A stretch of 64,000 bases of DNA from V1-33 sp964523105 (GTDB taxonomy: Bacteria > Verrucomicrobiota > Verrucomicrobiia > Verrucomicrobiales > V1-33), in assembly GCA_964523105.1 (NCBI GenBank), contig CAZFZN010000002.1:248001-312000 (forward strand). The letters are read 5' to 3'. Position numbers and translations under genes: made by a program. Positions 17,776 through 25,994 of this stretch are shown piece by piece; the first letter of the stretch is position 1; every line of letters starts with the position of its first letter. Below the pieces are notes generated by a model, which saw only the letters and a program-made list of their open reading frames with translations, was not told the origin of the DNA and searched no databases.

Positions 17776-19292
17776 GGCGCGGGAGATTCCGCTGACGGAA
17801 GGGCGACAAATTCACCCGCAGGGCGCAGGTGGCAGACGAGAAAGCGGGCGCCGTCCAGGGTGGCGGGGGACCAGTCCGCGCCGAGCAGGGATTCTGCGAG
17901 GGGCACGGCGGTGCGGAGTTCCACCTGGACGGCGTCCGTTTGCCAGGTGCGGAATGTTTCCCGCTCCGTCTGTTCCAGTATGACGGCAAACCCGGCGCTC
18001 GGGAAATGGAGCACGGGAAGGAGCACGGGAAGGAGCACGGCATCCACAGACCCGCTGAGTGTGGTCAGGCGGGAACGAACCGTCTGCCCCAACGAGGCGG
18101 CCAGGAAAACATCGGCGGCGAGCACGAGTTCGTGCCCGGAAACATGCACCCCGCGGAGATGCACGCGCGTTCCATTTGCCGCATGAGCGGCACCACCCTG
18201 CAGCGGCAGACTGAGAAGCACGTCCGGCGCGACAAGGGCACCGCGAACATGGCCTTGCAGCACGCTCCATATTTCCGGCGGTGTTTCGCGGGGGTGCCAC
18301 TCCTGCGGCCTGCGATTCGGCAGGCTGTGATACCAGCGCGTCCCTGCCGGCAGGAGACTGGCGAACGCCGCCGCAGGGAGCGAAGTGATGGTCTCCGTGC
18401 CGATGACACCGCCGGCGCGGTTGCCGTCAGGAGTTCGCAGAGCGGATTCGCTTAGCAGCGGCCACTGGCCCTGAGGCATGCCGCTGAATTGAATGCCGCC
18501 AAAGTCGTATGCGCCCGGAATCGCCACCCCGGACGGATGCAGCGAAAGCTGTGCGGGCTGCTCCCTTACCTGCCGCGGCAGCAGGTAACTAATTGCAGTC
18601 GGCCCAATGATCAGGGCCAGAATTAAAGACACCCCGCGCGGCATGATCCGCCCTGCTTTGAAACTGAAGCTCCACGCCACCACGCAGCAGGCCGCCGGAT
18701 ACAGCATCCACAGCCACATTGCAGACTCCAGAAGGTCCGGCACGCCCGGTCTGCCCACATGGGCAGACATGGCTCCGGCCCGAAGAGTGAACCAAATACT
18801 GATCATCCACGCGACGCCACCCAAAAAGGTCGCCACGGCGAGACCGAAGCTTCTGCCGGCAAACGACGCCACTCCCGCCACCGCCAGCAGCGGGCACACG
18901 ATGAGCGCCGTGTCCCACAGACCGGCGCTCCATTGCGTTGCGGTATTATCCAGGAGCAGACCATTCAACAGCCAGCAGGCGAGCGGTGGGCCGGCGATGC
19001 CGGTGAGAAGAAAAGCCGCCTGCGAGGCCCACAGCGAAGGGCCGCGCACCGGCCGCGTGCGCCAGAACGCCGCAGTGCCCGGCAGCGGATCCTGCTGCAG
19101 CGCGCTCAGCCACACTACGCCGCCCACAGCGAGGAGCAGCCAGTGTGACATCAGAGCGTAGTCGTCCGTCTTTGTTCCCCATGCCGTGCCCCATTGAACG
19201 AATGCCACCGCTGACCACAGCGCGACGTAAAGAAAAAGCGCTCCGCGGAAGCGCCGCAGCAGCCAAGCGTAGTGATGGAGGGCGTGTCTCAT
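17772..19292 (-). CDS. ABC-type permease-like membrane protein, type B, copy 1 (506 aa)
   Basis: I place the start at the ATG at 19292 (MRHALHHYAWLL), not at a longer upstream in-frame ATG at 19316. The shorter form matches the start of its paralogue at 15340 and recreates the 4-bp ATGA overlap seen at the other junctions of this operon. The N-terminal half is multi-spanning and carries FWRTRPVRGPSLW; the C-terminal half is soluble. Within it, 18008-18040 is a 2.75-copy tandem repeat of 12 bp that encodes repeated PVLL. Pair partner of the type-A protein immediately upstream; predicted permease component, substrate unknown. Confidence 0.8.
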   Translation of the reverse strand: MRHALHHYAWLLRRFRGALFLYVALWSAVAFVQWGTAWGTKTDDYALMSHWLLLAVGGVVWLSALQQDPLPGTAAFWRTRPVRGPSLWASQAAFLLTGIAGPPLACWLLNGLLLDNTATQWSAGLWDTALIVCPLLAVAGVASFAGRSFGLAVATFLGGVAWMISIWFTLRAGAMSAHVGRPGVPDLLESAMWLWMLYPAACCVVAWSFSFKAGRIMPRGVSLILALIIGPTAISYLLPRQVREQPAQLSLHPSGVAIPGAYDFGGIQFSGMPQGQWPLLSESALRTPDGNRAGGVIGTETITSLPAAAFASLLPAGTRWYHSLPNRRPQEWHPRETPPEIWSVLQGHVRGALVAPDVLLSLPLQGGAAHAANGTRVHLRGVHVSGHELVLAADVFLAASLGQTVRSRLTTLSGSVDAVLLPVLLPVLHFPSAGFAVILEQTERETFRTWQTDAVQVELRTAVPLAESLLGADWSPATLDGARFLVCHLRPAGEFVALPSAESPAP

Positions 19293-21691
19293 GGCTGAGG
19301 GGGAAGGCGGATCCAAAGGCGCTTGTCACGGTTGAACCGATAGTCTGCGGCGGTGCTGTCACCGATGAAGGAGAGGCGAGCTGCGGGATCCCAGGACAAT
19401 TGTTTGCCGTCGGAAGGCCGGAGGAATTGATGCGCGATGGTATCGAACCGGCCAAAACGGTTGCCCGTGCGAACGAATCGCAGCAAGGCCTCCAGTCCGA
19501 CGGGATCCCCCGCATAAAGGAGGGCCTCGATCACGGAATCATCCTTCGGGCCAGGCTGACTACCGATGCCGCGGACGTATTCCCGCATCTGCTCCAATTT
19601 GGCAGGCAGCTCGGAGGCCAGTTCCGGCAGTGCCTCCCAAAGCTTCACGTTCGCCATAACCGGCGTCCACAGACGCCGCAGCAGCGGAGCCAGCGCCGGG
19701 TCGCGGTAGAGCAGGATCGCCTCGTGCCAATTCCCGTCGTCGGGAATCCGTTCGTCCCGCAGCAGTGTTTCGATCACAAAGGGCCGTGCCTCCGCCAGCC
19801 AGCCGCGGCGGACAATCACTTTCATAAGTTCCGGTGCGAACGGCAGCCGGCTGATAAGGACACTCCGCTGCTCTTCAGGCGTGGTTTGCGCCAGCGCCGC
19901 TGTCACCGCGTCAGGCGTGGAAAACTGCTTCTGCTCCACCAGCCGCAGGAAGAGCGGCAGCCATCGCGGCACCAGCGGAGCGAATTGCTGTTCACGCAGC
20001 ACCACGCCCATGCCCCTCACTGCCACGAGATGATGCAAATAGGTCGCGACTTCGGCATCGGTCGCATCCTGCGGCGGCAGCGGAGGAATGAGCGCGTCAG
20101 CGAGCGGAAACGGACTGATGACTGCTTCGCCCCTGGTGTAGGGTGCCGATTTCGAGGTGATCTGGGGCCAGATGGACTTCCTCGCTGGGGCATTCGGTGC
20201 CGGTTCTTCTTGAGGCAAAGGACGCGGCGGCCGCAGCGTGATGCCAGAGATGCGGAACAGGCGCATTTGTTTCGGCGGGTGGTCCTGCCACTCCACCGCC
20301 AGAGCCCGGGAATTGGTAATCCGGTTAAGGGGAATGGGCCGCGCGAACTCTTTCCAGAACCCAACTGTAACCCATGGAAAGCCCCGCGATGTGGAATGCC
20401 CGCTACTGAAGGTATTTGACCCATTCATCTCCGCGGGCAGTTCCGGCCAATTGAATTCCACTGCCGGAAGGTGTGCGGAGCCGGGCAGCCGACGGCTTAC
20501 ATAATTCAAAATCATCCTCGCATCTTTAAAGTGCGGCGGCGGAATCTCGAGACACCAGCCCTGTCCGGAAAGTTCCTGCACTTCATCTACGGGCAACGGC
20601 TGCAGCCGCATCTCCGGAGGCAGTTGCACCAGCAGCCGCAGTTCTCCGTCATCCATGTCGCCAATTCTGTGCGGCTCGCACTCCAGATCCACGATAGTTT
20701 CTGCAGCGGGCCGGAAGGGTCGTTCCATTCCGATCCAAGGCGACCACCCGCTCTGCCTGTTCGCGCGCCAGGAAAAGCCGTGCACGTTCCACGCGCGGTC
20801 AACGCGGCCCGAAAAGCGTTCATCCGGCGCGAGCGGCAGTTGAATCGTCACGCCACGATAGTGATCGGGGATGGCAGTCACCTTTTTCTCCTTGGAGAGA
20901 GTGACCTGCCATTCTTCCAGACCGCGCAGCGCCAGCAGTTCGGTAAATGGGTGCCTGAAGGCGATCCAGTTCTGCACCGGGATGAATATCAGCAGCGCGA
21001 ACACCCCCGTAAGTCCGCAGAGGAACCCCTGGATGGCCCACTCCCGGCGTGTGAGCCGCCGGCGCACACTCTCCAGCGCCGGCAGCAGCCCCACCAGACA
21101 AGCCGCAGCGGTAGTGAGCATCGTGGCCGAGCCCCCATAATAGGCGCGCACCGGCTTGGCCGCCGGAATCGCCAGCAGGATCAGGGACAGACAAGCGAGC
21201 AAACCTCCGATGATGACACCCGGAAGGCAAAGCGGCACGAGAGCCGCCAGCGCCAGCGCAGCCGCGACGGCCAGCACCGTGCCCAACATTACCGGAAACT
21301 CCGCCCAGATGCTCGCGGCATTGAATCCCATCACCAGTAGAGTGCCCCACCAGGCGACCATCGCCGGTAAAACCGCACCTCCAAAAATGTGCAGTGCCCG
21401 TGAACCTGCCCGTGCCCTTCCATGCCGCGGCCGCGTCATCAGCCAGGTCTCCGCCCGTGCGGTGGAGTCCATCCCTCCGGCCCTCAGGCAGATAATCGCG
21501 AACAAAATGACTCCCCCTCCAAACACGCAGTTCGACAGTGTGGAAACGATCCAGACCTGGTCTTCGACCATCCGCCATGATCCAACGATCGCCATCAGTC
21601 CGATCCACACCGGAACCAGCGACCACAACATTCCCGGCAGCGGGGAAAGGGCGAGCCGATCGAACTTCAGATAGTGCAGCAGCAGTTTCAT
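19289..21691 (-). CDS. ABC-type permease-like membrane protein, type A, copy 1 (800 aa)
   Basis: Begins MKLLLHYLKFD, the same as its paralogue at 15337-17775, and has about six hydrophobic segments in residues 20-250 with an AETWLMTRPRHG motif near residue 80. The remaining ~550 residues are soluble and end in helical sequence resembling degenerate HEAT-like repeats (for example LWEALPELASELPAKLEQ). Its ATG overlaps the end of the ATPase gene by 4 bp. The 39 bp around this start (21660-21698) match the 39 bp around the start of the other copy (17744-17782) at all but one position, which marks the duplication junction. Predicted membrane component of the exporter encoded by the operon. Confidence 0.8.
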   Translation of the reverse strand: MKLLLHYLKFDRLALSPLPGMLWSLVPVWIGLMAIVGSWRMVEDQVWIVSTLSNCVFGGGVILFAIICLRAGGMDSTARAETWLMTRPRHGRARAGSRALHIFGGAVLPAMVAWWGTLLVMGFNAASIWAEFPVMLGTVLAVAAALALAALVPLCLPGVIIGGLLACLSLILLAIPAAKPVRAYYGGSATMLTTAAACLVGLLPALESVRRRLTRREWAIQGFLCGLTGVFALLIFIPVQNWIAFRHPFTELLALRGLEEWQVTLSKEKKVTAIPDHYRGVTIQLPLAPDERFSGRVDRAWNVHGFSWRANRQSGWSPWIGMERPFRPAAETIVDLECEPHRIGDMDDGELRLLVQLPPEMRLQPLPVDEVQELSGQGWCLEIPPPHFKDARMILNYVSRRLPGSAHLPAVEFNWPELPAEMNGSNTFSSGHSTSRGFPWVTVGFWKEFARPIPLNRITNSRALAVEWQDHPPKQMRLFRISGITLRPPRPLPQEEPAPNAPARKSIWPQITSKSAPYTRGEAVISPFPLADALIPPLPPQDATDAEVATYLHHLVAVRGMGVVLREQQFAPLVPRWLPLFLRLVEQKQFSTPDAVTAALAQTTPEEQRSVLISRLPFAPELMKVIVRRGWLAEARPFVIETLLRDERIPDDGNWHEAILLYRDPALAPLLRRLWTPVMANVKLWEALPELASELPAKLEQMREYVRGIGSQPGPKDDSVIEALLYAGDPVGLEALLRFVRTGNRFGRFDTIAHQFLRPSDGKQLSWDPAARLSFIGDSTAADYRFNRDKRLWIRLPPQP

Positions 21692-22608
21692 GGCGCGGCA
21701 GGGGGCGTGGAGGCGAGGCGGAACTGGCGGGAGAAGGCGACGAAGATTTCGCGCAGGGTGAGGGTGGCGACTTCTTCCAGGGTCGCCCCGGGGAGCAGGG
21801 CGGCGGCTTGTGAGGGCGAGGTGGTGTCGTCCCAGGCGGTGTCGGTGTAGCGGAGCAGGCGGCCGGAGGGCTCGGCGAGGATGATGTGCCCCGGCAGCGG
21901 CGGGAGTTCCTTGACCGGCTCCGGCATGGCGAGGGTAACGCGGCGCACGCGCTGCTGGAGGGCGGCGGTGGATTCGTGGAGCTGCAGGCGGCCTTCGTGA
22001 ATGATGGCCACGCGGTCGCAGAGACGCTCGACTTCACCAATGTCGTGGCTGGAGATGAAGACGGTCCAGTTTTCGCCTTCGGTGAGTTCCAGCAGGCCGC
22101 GGATGAATTCATCGCGCGCCAGCGGATCGAGCCCGCTGAAGGGTTCATCCAGCACGACCAAGCGCGGGCGATAGGCGAGACTGGAGAGCAGCGCGGCTTT
22201 CATCAACTGGCCGCGCGAGAGGTGCCTGAGTTTCTGCTCCGGCGGCAGCGCGAATTCCTTGAGCAGGCGGGATTCAAGATCGCGGTCCCACGTCGGATAG
22301 AGCGGGCGGCAGTAGTCGAGCAACTGCTGCACGGTCATCCACAGCGGCTGGCGCTGGTTCTCGCTGACATAGCCGATCTGCTCGAAGGCTTTGGCCGGGA
22401 GCTTGCGCGAGTCGTGGCCCAGCACGTTGACGCTGCCGCCGTCGGGCGCATGCAGGCCGAGCATGGTCTTGATGGCGGTGGTTTTGCCGGCGCCGTTAGG
22501 GCCGAGAAAGGCGGTGACGCTGCCCTCCGGCACGGCGAGGTTGAGGCTGTTGATCGCAGTGCGTTTTCCGAAGCGCTTGGTCGTGGAAGTGAAGGTGATG
22601 GCGTTCAT
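21688..22608 (-). CDS. ABC transporter ATP-binding protein
   Basis: A complete 306-aa nucleotide-binding subunit. The Walker A motif is GPNGAGKT at residues 36-43, a Q-loop-like SENQRQPLW follows, the signature is LSRGQ at about 128-132, and the Walker B/D-loop block is LVVLDEPFSGLDPL at about 150-163, followed by the H-loop FISSHDIGEVERL. Such DrrA/YtrB-like ATPases energise exporters with separate membrane subunits. It lies between a GntR regulator (65 bp upstream) and the first type-A permease (4-bp overlap), the usual layout of ytr-like GntR-controlled ABC operons. It is the only ATPase for four permease-like genes. Confidence 0.95.
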   Translation of the reverse strand: MNAITFTSTTKRFGKRTAINSLNLAVPEGSVTAFLGPNGAGKTTAIKTMLGLHAPDGGSVNVLGHDSRKLPAKAFEQIGYVSENQRQPLWMTVQQLLDYCRPLYPTWDRDLESRLLKEFALPPEQKLRHLSRGQLMKAALLSSLAYRPRLVVLDEPFSGLDPLARDEFIRGLLELTEGENWTVFISSHDIGEVERLCDRVAIIHEGRLQLHESTAALQQRVRRVTLAMPEPVKELPPLPGHIILAEPSGRLLRYTDTAWDDTTSPSQAAALLPGATLEEVATLTLREIFVAFSRQFRLASTPPAAP

Positions 22609-22673
22609 GGGGTGCTCTCGTGCTTGGTGCGTTGGTGCTTGGTTTCTTGTAATCGGTGCGCAGTGCCGGGTGC

Positions 22674-23057
22674 TCAGTGCTCAGTGGCCTTGGTGAGGGA
22701 CTCGCGGACGGCGGCGGCGAGGGCGGCGGGTTTGATGTGCAGGGCGGCGGCTTTGCGCGTGAGGGCTTCCAATTCCGGCGCGAGCAGGGCGAGGCGCGCG
22801 TCGGCGTCCGGCGCGGCGGCGGTGCGCACGACCATTCCGACGCCCGGCCGGCTGGCGAGCAGGCCGGCGTCGCGGAGGTGCCCGATGGCCTTGTGCGCCG
22901 TGGTGGGTGAAATGCGCAGTTCCTGGCTGAGCGTGCGCACAGAGGGAAAATCATCGCCGTCGCGCAATTGCCCCGCCAGCACCGCGCGCCGCACCGCGAG
23001 CACGATCTGGTCCGCGGCCGGCAGGCCGTCGAGCAGGCGGATGGGGAACGGAAGCAT
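22674..23057 (-). CDS. GntR-family (YtrA-like) transcriptional regulator
   Basis: A 127-aa protein with a GntR winged helix-turn-helix over roughly residues 10-75: the recognition region reads FPSVRTLSQELRISPTTAHK, followed by the wing DAGLLASRPGVGMVV. The short C-terminal tail without an effector-binding domain is characteristic of the YtrA subgroup, which usually dimerises through this tail and represses a neighbouring ABC transporter operon. It is the first gene of the minus-strand ABC block, and a perfect palindrome lies just upstream of its start (23075-23095), consistent with autoregulation. Confidence 0.93.
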   Translation of the reverse strand: MLPFPIRLLDGLPAADQIVLAVRRAVLAGQLRDGDDFPSVRTLSQELRISPTTAHKAIGHLRDAGLLASRPGVGMVVRTAAAPDADARLALLAPELEALTRKAAALHIKPAALAAAVRESLTKATEH

Positions 23058-23074
23058 GACCGGCGGGGACTATG

Positions 23075-23095
23075 TGTAACAGTCATACTGTTACA
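23075..23095. promoter_or_regulatory. Palindromic operator, probable GntR-regulator binding site
   Basis: Perfect inverted repeat TGTAACAGT-CAT-ACTGTTACA (9-bp arms, 3-bp centre), 17 bp upstream of the gntR ATG. Position and symmetry fit autoregulation by the YtrA-like protein and control of the whole ABC operon; the assignment to this regulator is inferred. I see no second copy in front of other genes. Confidence 0.75.
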
Positions 23096-23211
23096 GTTGG
23101 AGCACGGCAAGAACTTTCTGCACCCGGAGCAAAAACCAATGTCACGGTGCGGCGTCGGAAGCGCCCTGCCTCCGGCTGGACATTCCAGGGCCGGCGTGCT
23201 ACGAATCAAAC

Positions 23212-23454
23212 ATGAGCACGCTGCTGGAGCGCCTCCGGGAGGAGGCCAAACAACTCACCGAAGACGAACGGATGGCGTTCGCCACGGACCTCCTTGATTC
23301 CTGCCGCGGCGGTGACAGCACGGAAGTTGAAGAGGAATGGAACGCGGAAATTCTCCGTCGCGTCGAGGAAATCAGAAGCGGGAAGGTGGAGATGATTCCG
23401 TTTGATGCGGTCATGGCGGAACTGCGCTCCGAACTGGAATGCGTGCGACCGTAA
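23212..23454 (+). CDS. Addiction-module antitoxin (RelB/Unstab_antitox-like)
   Basis: An 80-aa acidic protein of the short addiction-module family that neutralises RelE/ParE toxins: an N-terminal amphipathic helix (LLERLREEAKQLTEDERM), then EEEWNAEILRRVEEIRSGKVE with the characteristic W-x-x-E-I-x-R-R core, and a C-terminal helix with E-L-R. Its last 16 bp overlap the start of the toxin gene, the usual coupled arrangement. No ribosome-binding site is visible before the ATG. Such antitoxins normally bind their own promoter, and the 115 bp between the gntR operator and this start would hold it. Confidence 0.88.
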   Translation: MSTLLERLREEAKQLTEDERMAFATDLLDSCRGGDSTEVEEEWNAEILRRVEEIRSGKVEMIPFDAVMAELRSELECVRP

Positions 23455-23759
23455 TCACCCATCCGGAGGCGAAGCAGGAATTGCGCGAAGCCGGACGTTA
23501 TTACCACGACTGCGCCCCTGGCCTGGGCCAGCGGTTCTACGATGAAATTGAAGCTTTCGTCGAAAAGATCACCGCCAATCCCCTCCGCTATTCCATCCGC
23601 ATCGCCGATGTCCGCCGGGCGAATCTGAAGAGGTTTCCGTTTCATATCAATTTCCTGATTCATGAAGGGATGATCGCGATTGTCGCCATTTCACACAATC
23701 GCCGGCGGCCATACTACTGGCGCGACCGGATTGAACACCGAACGTGGCTCGATGTCTGA
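23439..23759 (+). CDS. RelE/ParE-family toxin
   Basis: A 106-aa basic protein with the ParE/RelE fold pattern: an N-terminal strand (VITHPEAKQELREAGRYY), a two-helix hairpin (GQRFYDEIEAFVEKITANP), then strands ending in IAISHNRRRPYYWRDR, where the R-x-P-x-x-W-x-x-R terminus is typical of the group. ParE members poison DNA gyrase and RelE members cut ribosome-bound mRNA; the sequence alone does not decide which applies here. It is encoded with the preceding antitoxin, whose gene it overlaps by 16 bp. It looks intact. Confidence 0.9.
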   Translation: MRATVITHPEAKQELREAGRYYHDCAPGLGQRFYDEIEAFVEKITANPLRYSIRIADVRRANLKRFPFHINFLIHEGMIAIVAISHNRRRPYYWRDRIEHRTWLDV

Positions 23760-23845
23760 CCGCCCCGGGGCACGCCACCGAGAAAAAAACGCGCAGCCCT
23801 GGACGTTGACTTGCGGCCCTGCGATTCGACGGGCACGTTCCCTCC

Positions 23846-25963
23846 ATGCTGCTCCGCTTTCTGCCTTTGCTGTTCCTGTGTGCTCTGCCGGCTCCGGCGG
23901 AGGATCGAATTGGCGATGCGTGGAGCGATGAGCGGAATCCCATCCGGCAGTTGTTTCTGGGGAAGCGGCTCGACCTGTGGTCGCTGCGTCCGGTCGTGTC
24001 CCCTGCCCTGCCGGAGGTGCAGCGAAAAAAGTGGCCGCGTCAGGATCTGGACCGCTTTATCCTGGCAAAGCTGGAGGCCGCGGGCCTGACGCCGGCGCCG
24101 GAAGCGGAACGCCGGGCGCTGGGGCGGCGACTTTACTTTGATCTCACCGGTCTGCCACCGGCGGCGGAGGAACTGGAGGCGTTTGTGAACGACACCGCTC
24201 CGGATGCGGCGGACCGGCTTGTGGACCGGCTGCTGAGCACGCGGGCCTTTGCCGAACACTGGGCGCGCTGGTGGCTCGACCTCGTGCGCTATTCCGACAG
24301 CAACGGCTATGACTGGGACGAATTCCGTCCGCAGGCGTGGCGATTTCGTGATTATGTCATCCGCTCGCTGCAGGCTGACAAGCCACTGGACCGATTCCTG
24401 CGCGAGCAACTGGCCGGCGATGAGATGGTGAACGGCGCGCCGCGCGATGCGGCGGAGCAGGACTGCCTGATTGCGACTGGCTATCTGCGCATCGGGCCGT
24501 GGGACAATTCCAGCAAGCTCTTTAACGAAGAGCACAAGACGCGCGCCGCATGGATGGCGGACCTGACAGAAACCACGGCGACCGCATTTCTCGGGCTGAC
24601 GATGGCCTGCTGCCGGTGTCACGATCACAAGACGGAGCCGTTCTCACAGGCGGATCATTACCGGCTGCGCGCGTTCTTTGAAGGCACGCAGTTCGCGGAC
24701 GATCTGCCGCTGGATCTCGCGCCGGTGCAGGAGGAAATCCGCGCCGCGAATGAAACGGTAGAGAAACGCATCAAGATACACGAGGACAGGATCAAGAATC
24801 TGCTAGGCGGAAAGAAGGATGAGAAGAAGGAGCGCGAAAAGCTTCCCGGGGACGTGCAGGAGAAACTGGCAGCGGAAGACAAAGCCATCGAGGCGGCGCG
24901 AAAGGAGAAGCGTTCATTCACGACCGGACTTTGTGCCACGGGTGAAGATGCGCCGGGACCGGCGAAGATTTTCGCGCAGGGAGATCCTGACCAGCCGCGC
25001 GAGGAGGTATCGCCGGGCATTCCCGCGATCTTCGATCCGCAAGCGGCGACGGTGACGAAGCCTCAGTCCGGCGGAAGCGGTCGCCGCACGGCGCTCGCCG
25101 ACTGGATTTTCTCGCCGCAGAATCCGCTGACGGCACGCGTGATGGCGAATCACGTATGGCAGCGGTGCTTTGGCGCAGGAATCGTGAGCACAGCGGGGGA
25201 TTTCGGCTACAGTGGCGCGCGGCCATCGCACCCGGAACTCCTCGACCATCTCGCCGTGAAATTGCGCGACGACGGCTGGTCATTGAAAAAAATGGTCCGC
25301 CGGCTGGTGACGAGTGCGACCTATCGTCAGGCCGCCTATGTGCGCGACGCCGCGGCCCGCGCCGCCGGCATGGCGAGGGACGGCGACAATGCGCTGCTCT
25401 GGCACATGAATCCGCGGCGCCTGACGGCGGAGCAATTGCGCGACGCCATGCTCGCGGTGAGCGGAGTCCTGACAGAATGCGACGGAGGCCCGCCTCGCTG
25501 GCCGTCGCTCCCGGACGAAGTGCTGGCGGCGAATCCCGCCTTTTACGACGACAACGCGGAGAAGACGAAAGGCTGGTATCCGAGTCCGCCGGAGAAGCTG
25601 AACGTGCGCAGCATTTATCTGGTGCAGAAGCGCAGCGTGCGGCTGCCGTTCATGGAGACCTTCGACCTGCCGGACAACTTCGTAACCTGCACGCGGCGCG
25701 CCTCGTCCACCGTTGCGCCGCAGGCGGCGACGCTGCTGAACAACCCGATGTCCGTGGAACAGGCAAAAAGCTTCGCTGCCCGCGTGGAACAGGAAGCCGG
25801 CCCGGACGCGGCGCAGCGAGTGCGCGCGGCATGGCGTCACGCCTTCGGACGCGCGCCGGACGCAAGTGAACTCAACACCGCGCTCGAACTGCTGCACGGC
25901 AGCACGCTGACAGAGTTCTGCCGCGCGGTCTTCAACCTCAACGAATTCGTTTACCTCGACTGA
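23846..25963 (+). CDS. Exported DUF1549/DUF1553 (PSD1-type) protein, 705 aa
   Basis: After a signal peptide (about 1-18) comes DUF1549 (roughly 45-280), which opens with W-P-x-x-D-L-D-R-F-I-L-A-K-L-E and includes R-L-Y-F-D-L-T-G-L-P-P. Its conserved CRCHDHK block contains a CxxCH-like sequence at 255-259 (C-C-R-C-H). A charged Lys/Glu-rich insert spans about 295-365, and DUF1553 fills 415-700 with N-P-L-T-A-R-V-M-A-N-H-V-W and D-F-G-Y-S-G-A-R-P-S-H-P-E-L-L-D. This pair is abundant in Planctomycetes and Verrucomicrobia and is usually next to a DUF1501 gene, as here, although the partner is convergent. The biochemical role is unsettled; an N-terminal cytochrome-like PSC1 domain, present in longer relatives, is missing. 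Confidence 0.92.
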   Translation: MLLRFLPLLFLCALPAPAEDRIGDAWSDERNPIRQLFLGKRLDLWSLRPVVSPALPEVQRKKWPRQDLDRFILAKLEAAGLTPAPEAERRALGRRLYFDLTGLPPAAEELEAFVNDTAPDAADRLVDRLLSTRAFAEHWARWWLDLVRYSDSNGYDWDEFRPQAWRFRDYVIRSLQADKPLDRFLREQLAGDEMVNGAPRDAAEQDCLIATGYLRIGPWDNSSKLFNEEHKTRAAWMADLTETTATAFLGLTMACCRCHDHKTEPFSQADHYRLRAFFEGTQFADDLPLDLAPVQEEIRAANETVEKRIKIHEDRIKNLLGGKKDEKKEREKLPGDVQEKLAAEDKAIEAARKEKRSFTTGLCATGEDAPGPAKIFAQGDPDQPREEVSPGIPAIFDPQAATVTKPQSGGSGRRTALADWIFSPQNPLTARVMANHVWQRCFGAGIVSTAGDFGYSGARPSHPELLDHLAVKLRDDGWSLKKMVRRLVTSATYRQAAYVRDAAARAAGMARDGDNALLWHMNPRRLTAEQLRDAMLAVSGVLTECDGGPPRWPSLPDEVLAANPAFYDDNAEKTKGWYPSPPEKLNVRSIYLVQKRSVRLPFMETFDLPDNFVTCTRRASSTVAPQAATLLNNPMSVEQAKSFAARVEQEAGPDAAQRVRAAWRHAFGRAPDASELNTALELLHGSTLTEFCRAVFNLNEFVYLD

Positions 25964-25994
25964 ACGGCCGTGCCTTCACCGGCGCCTCCGGACC

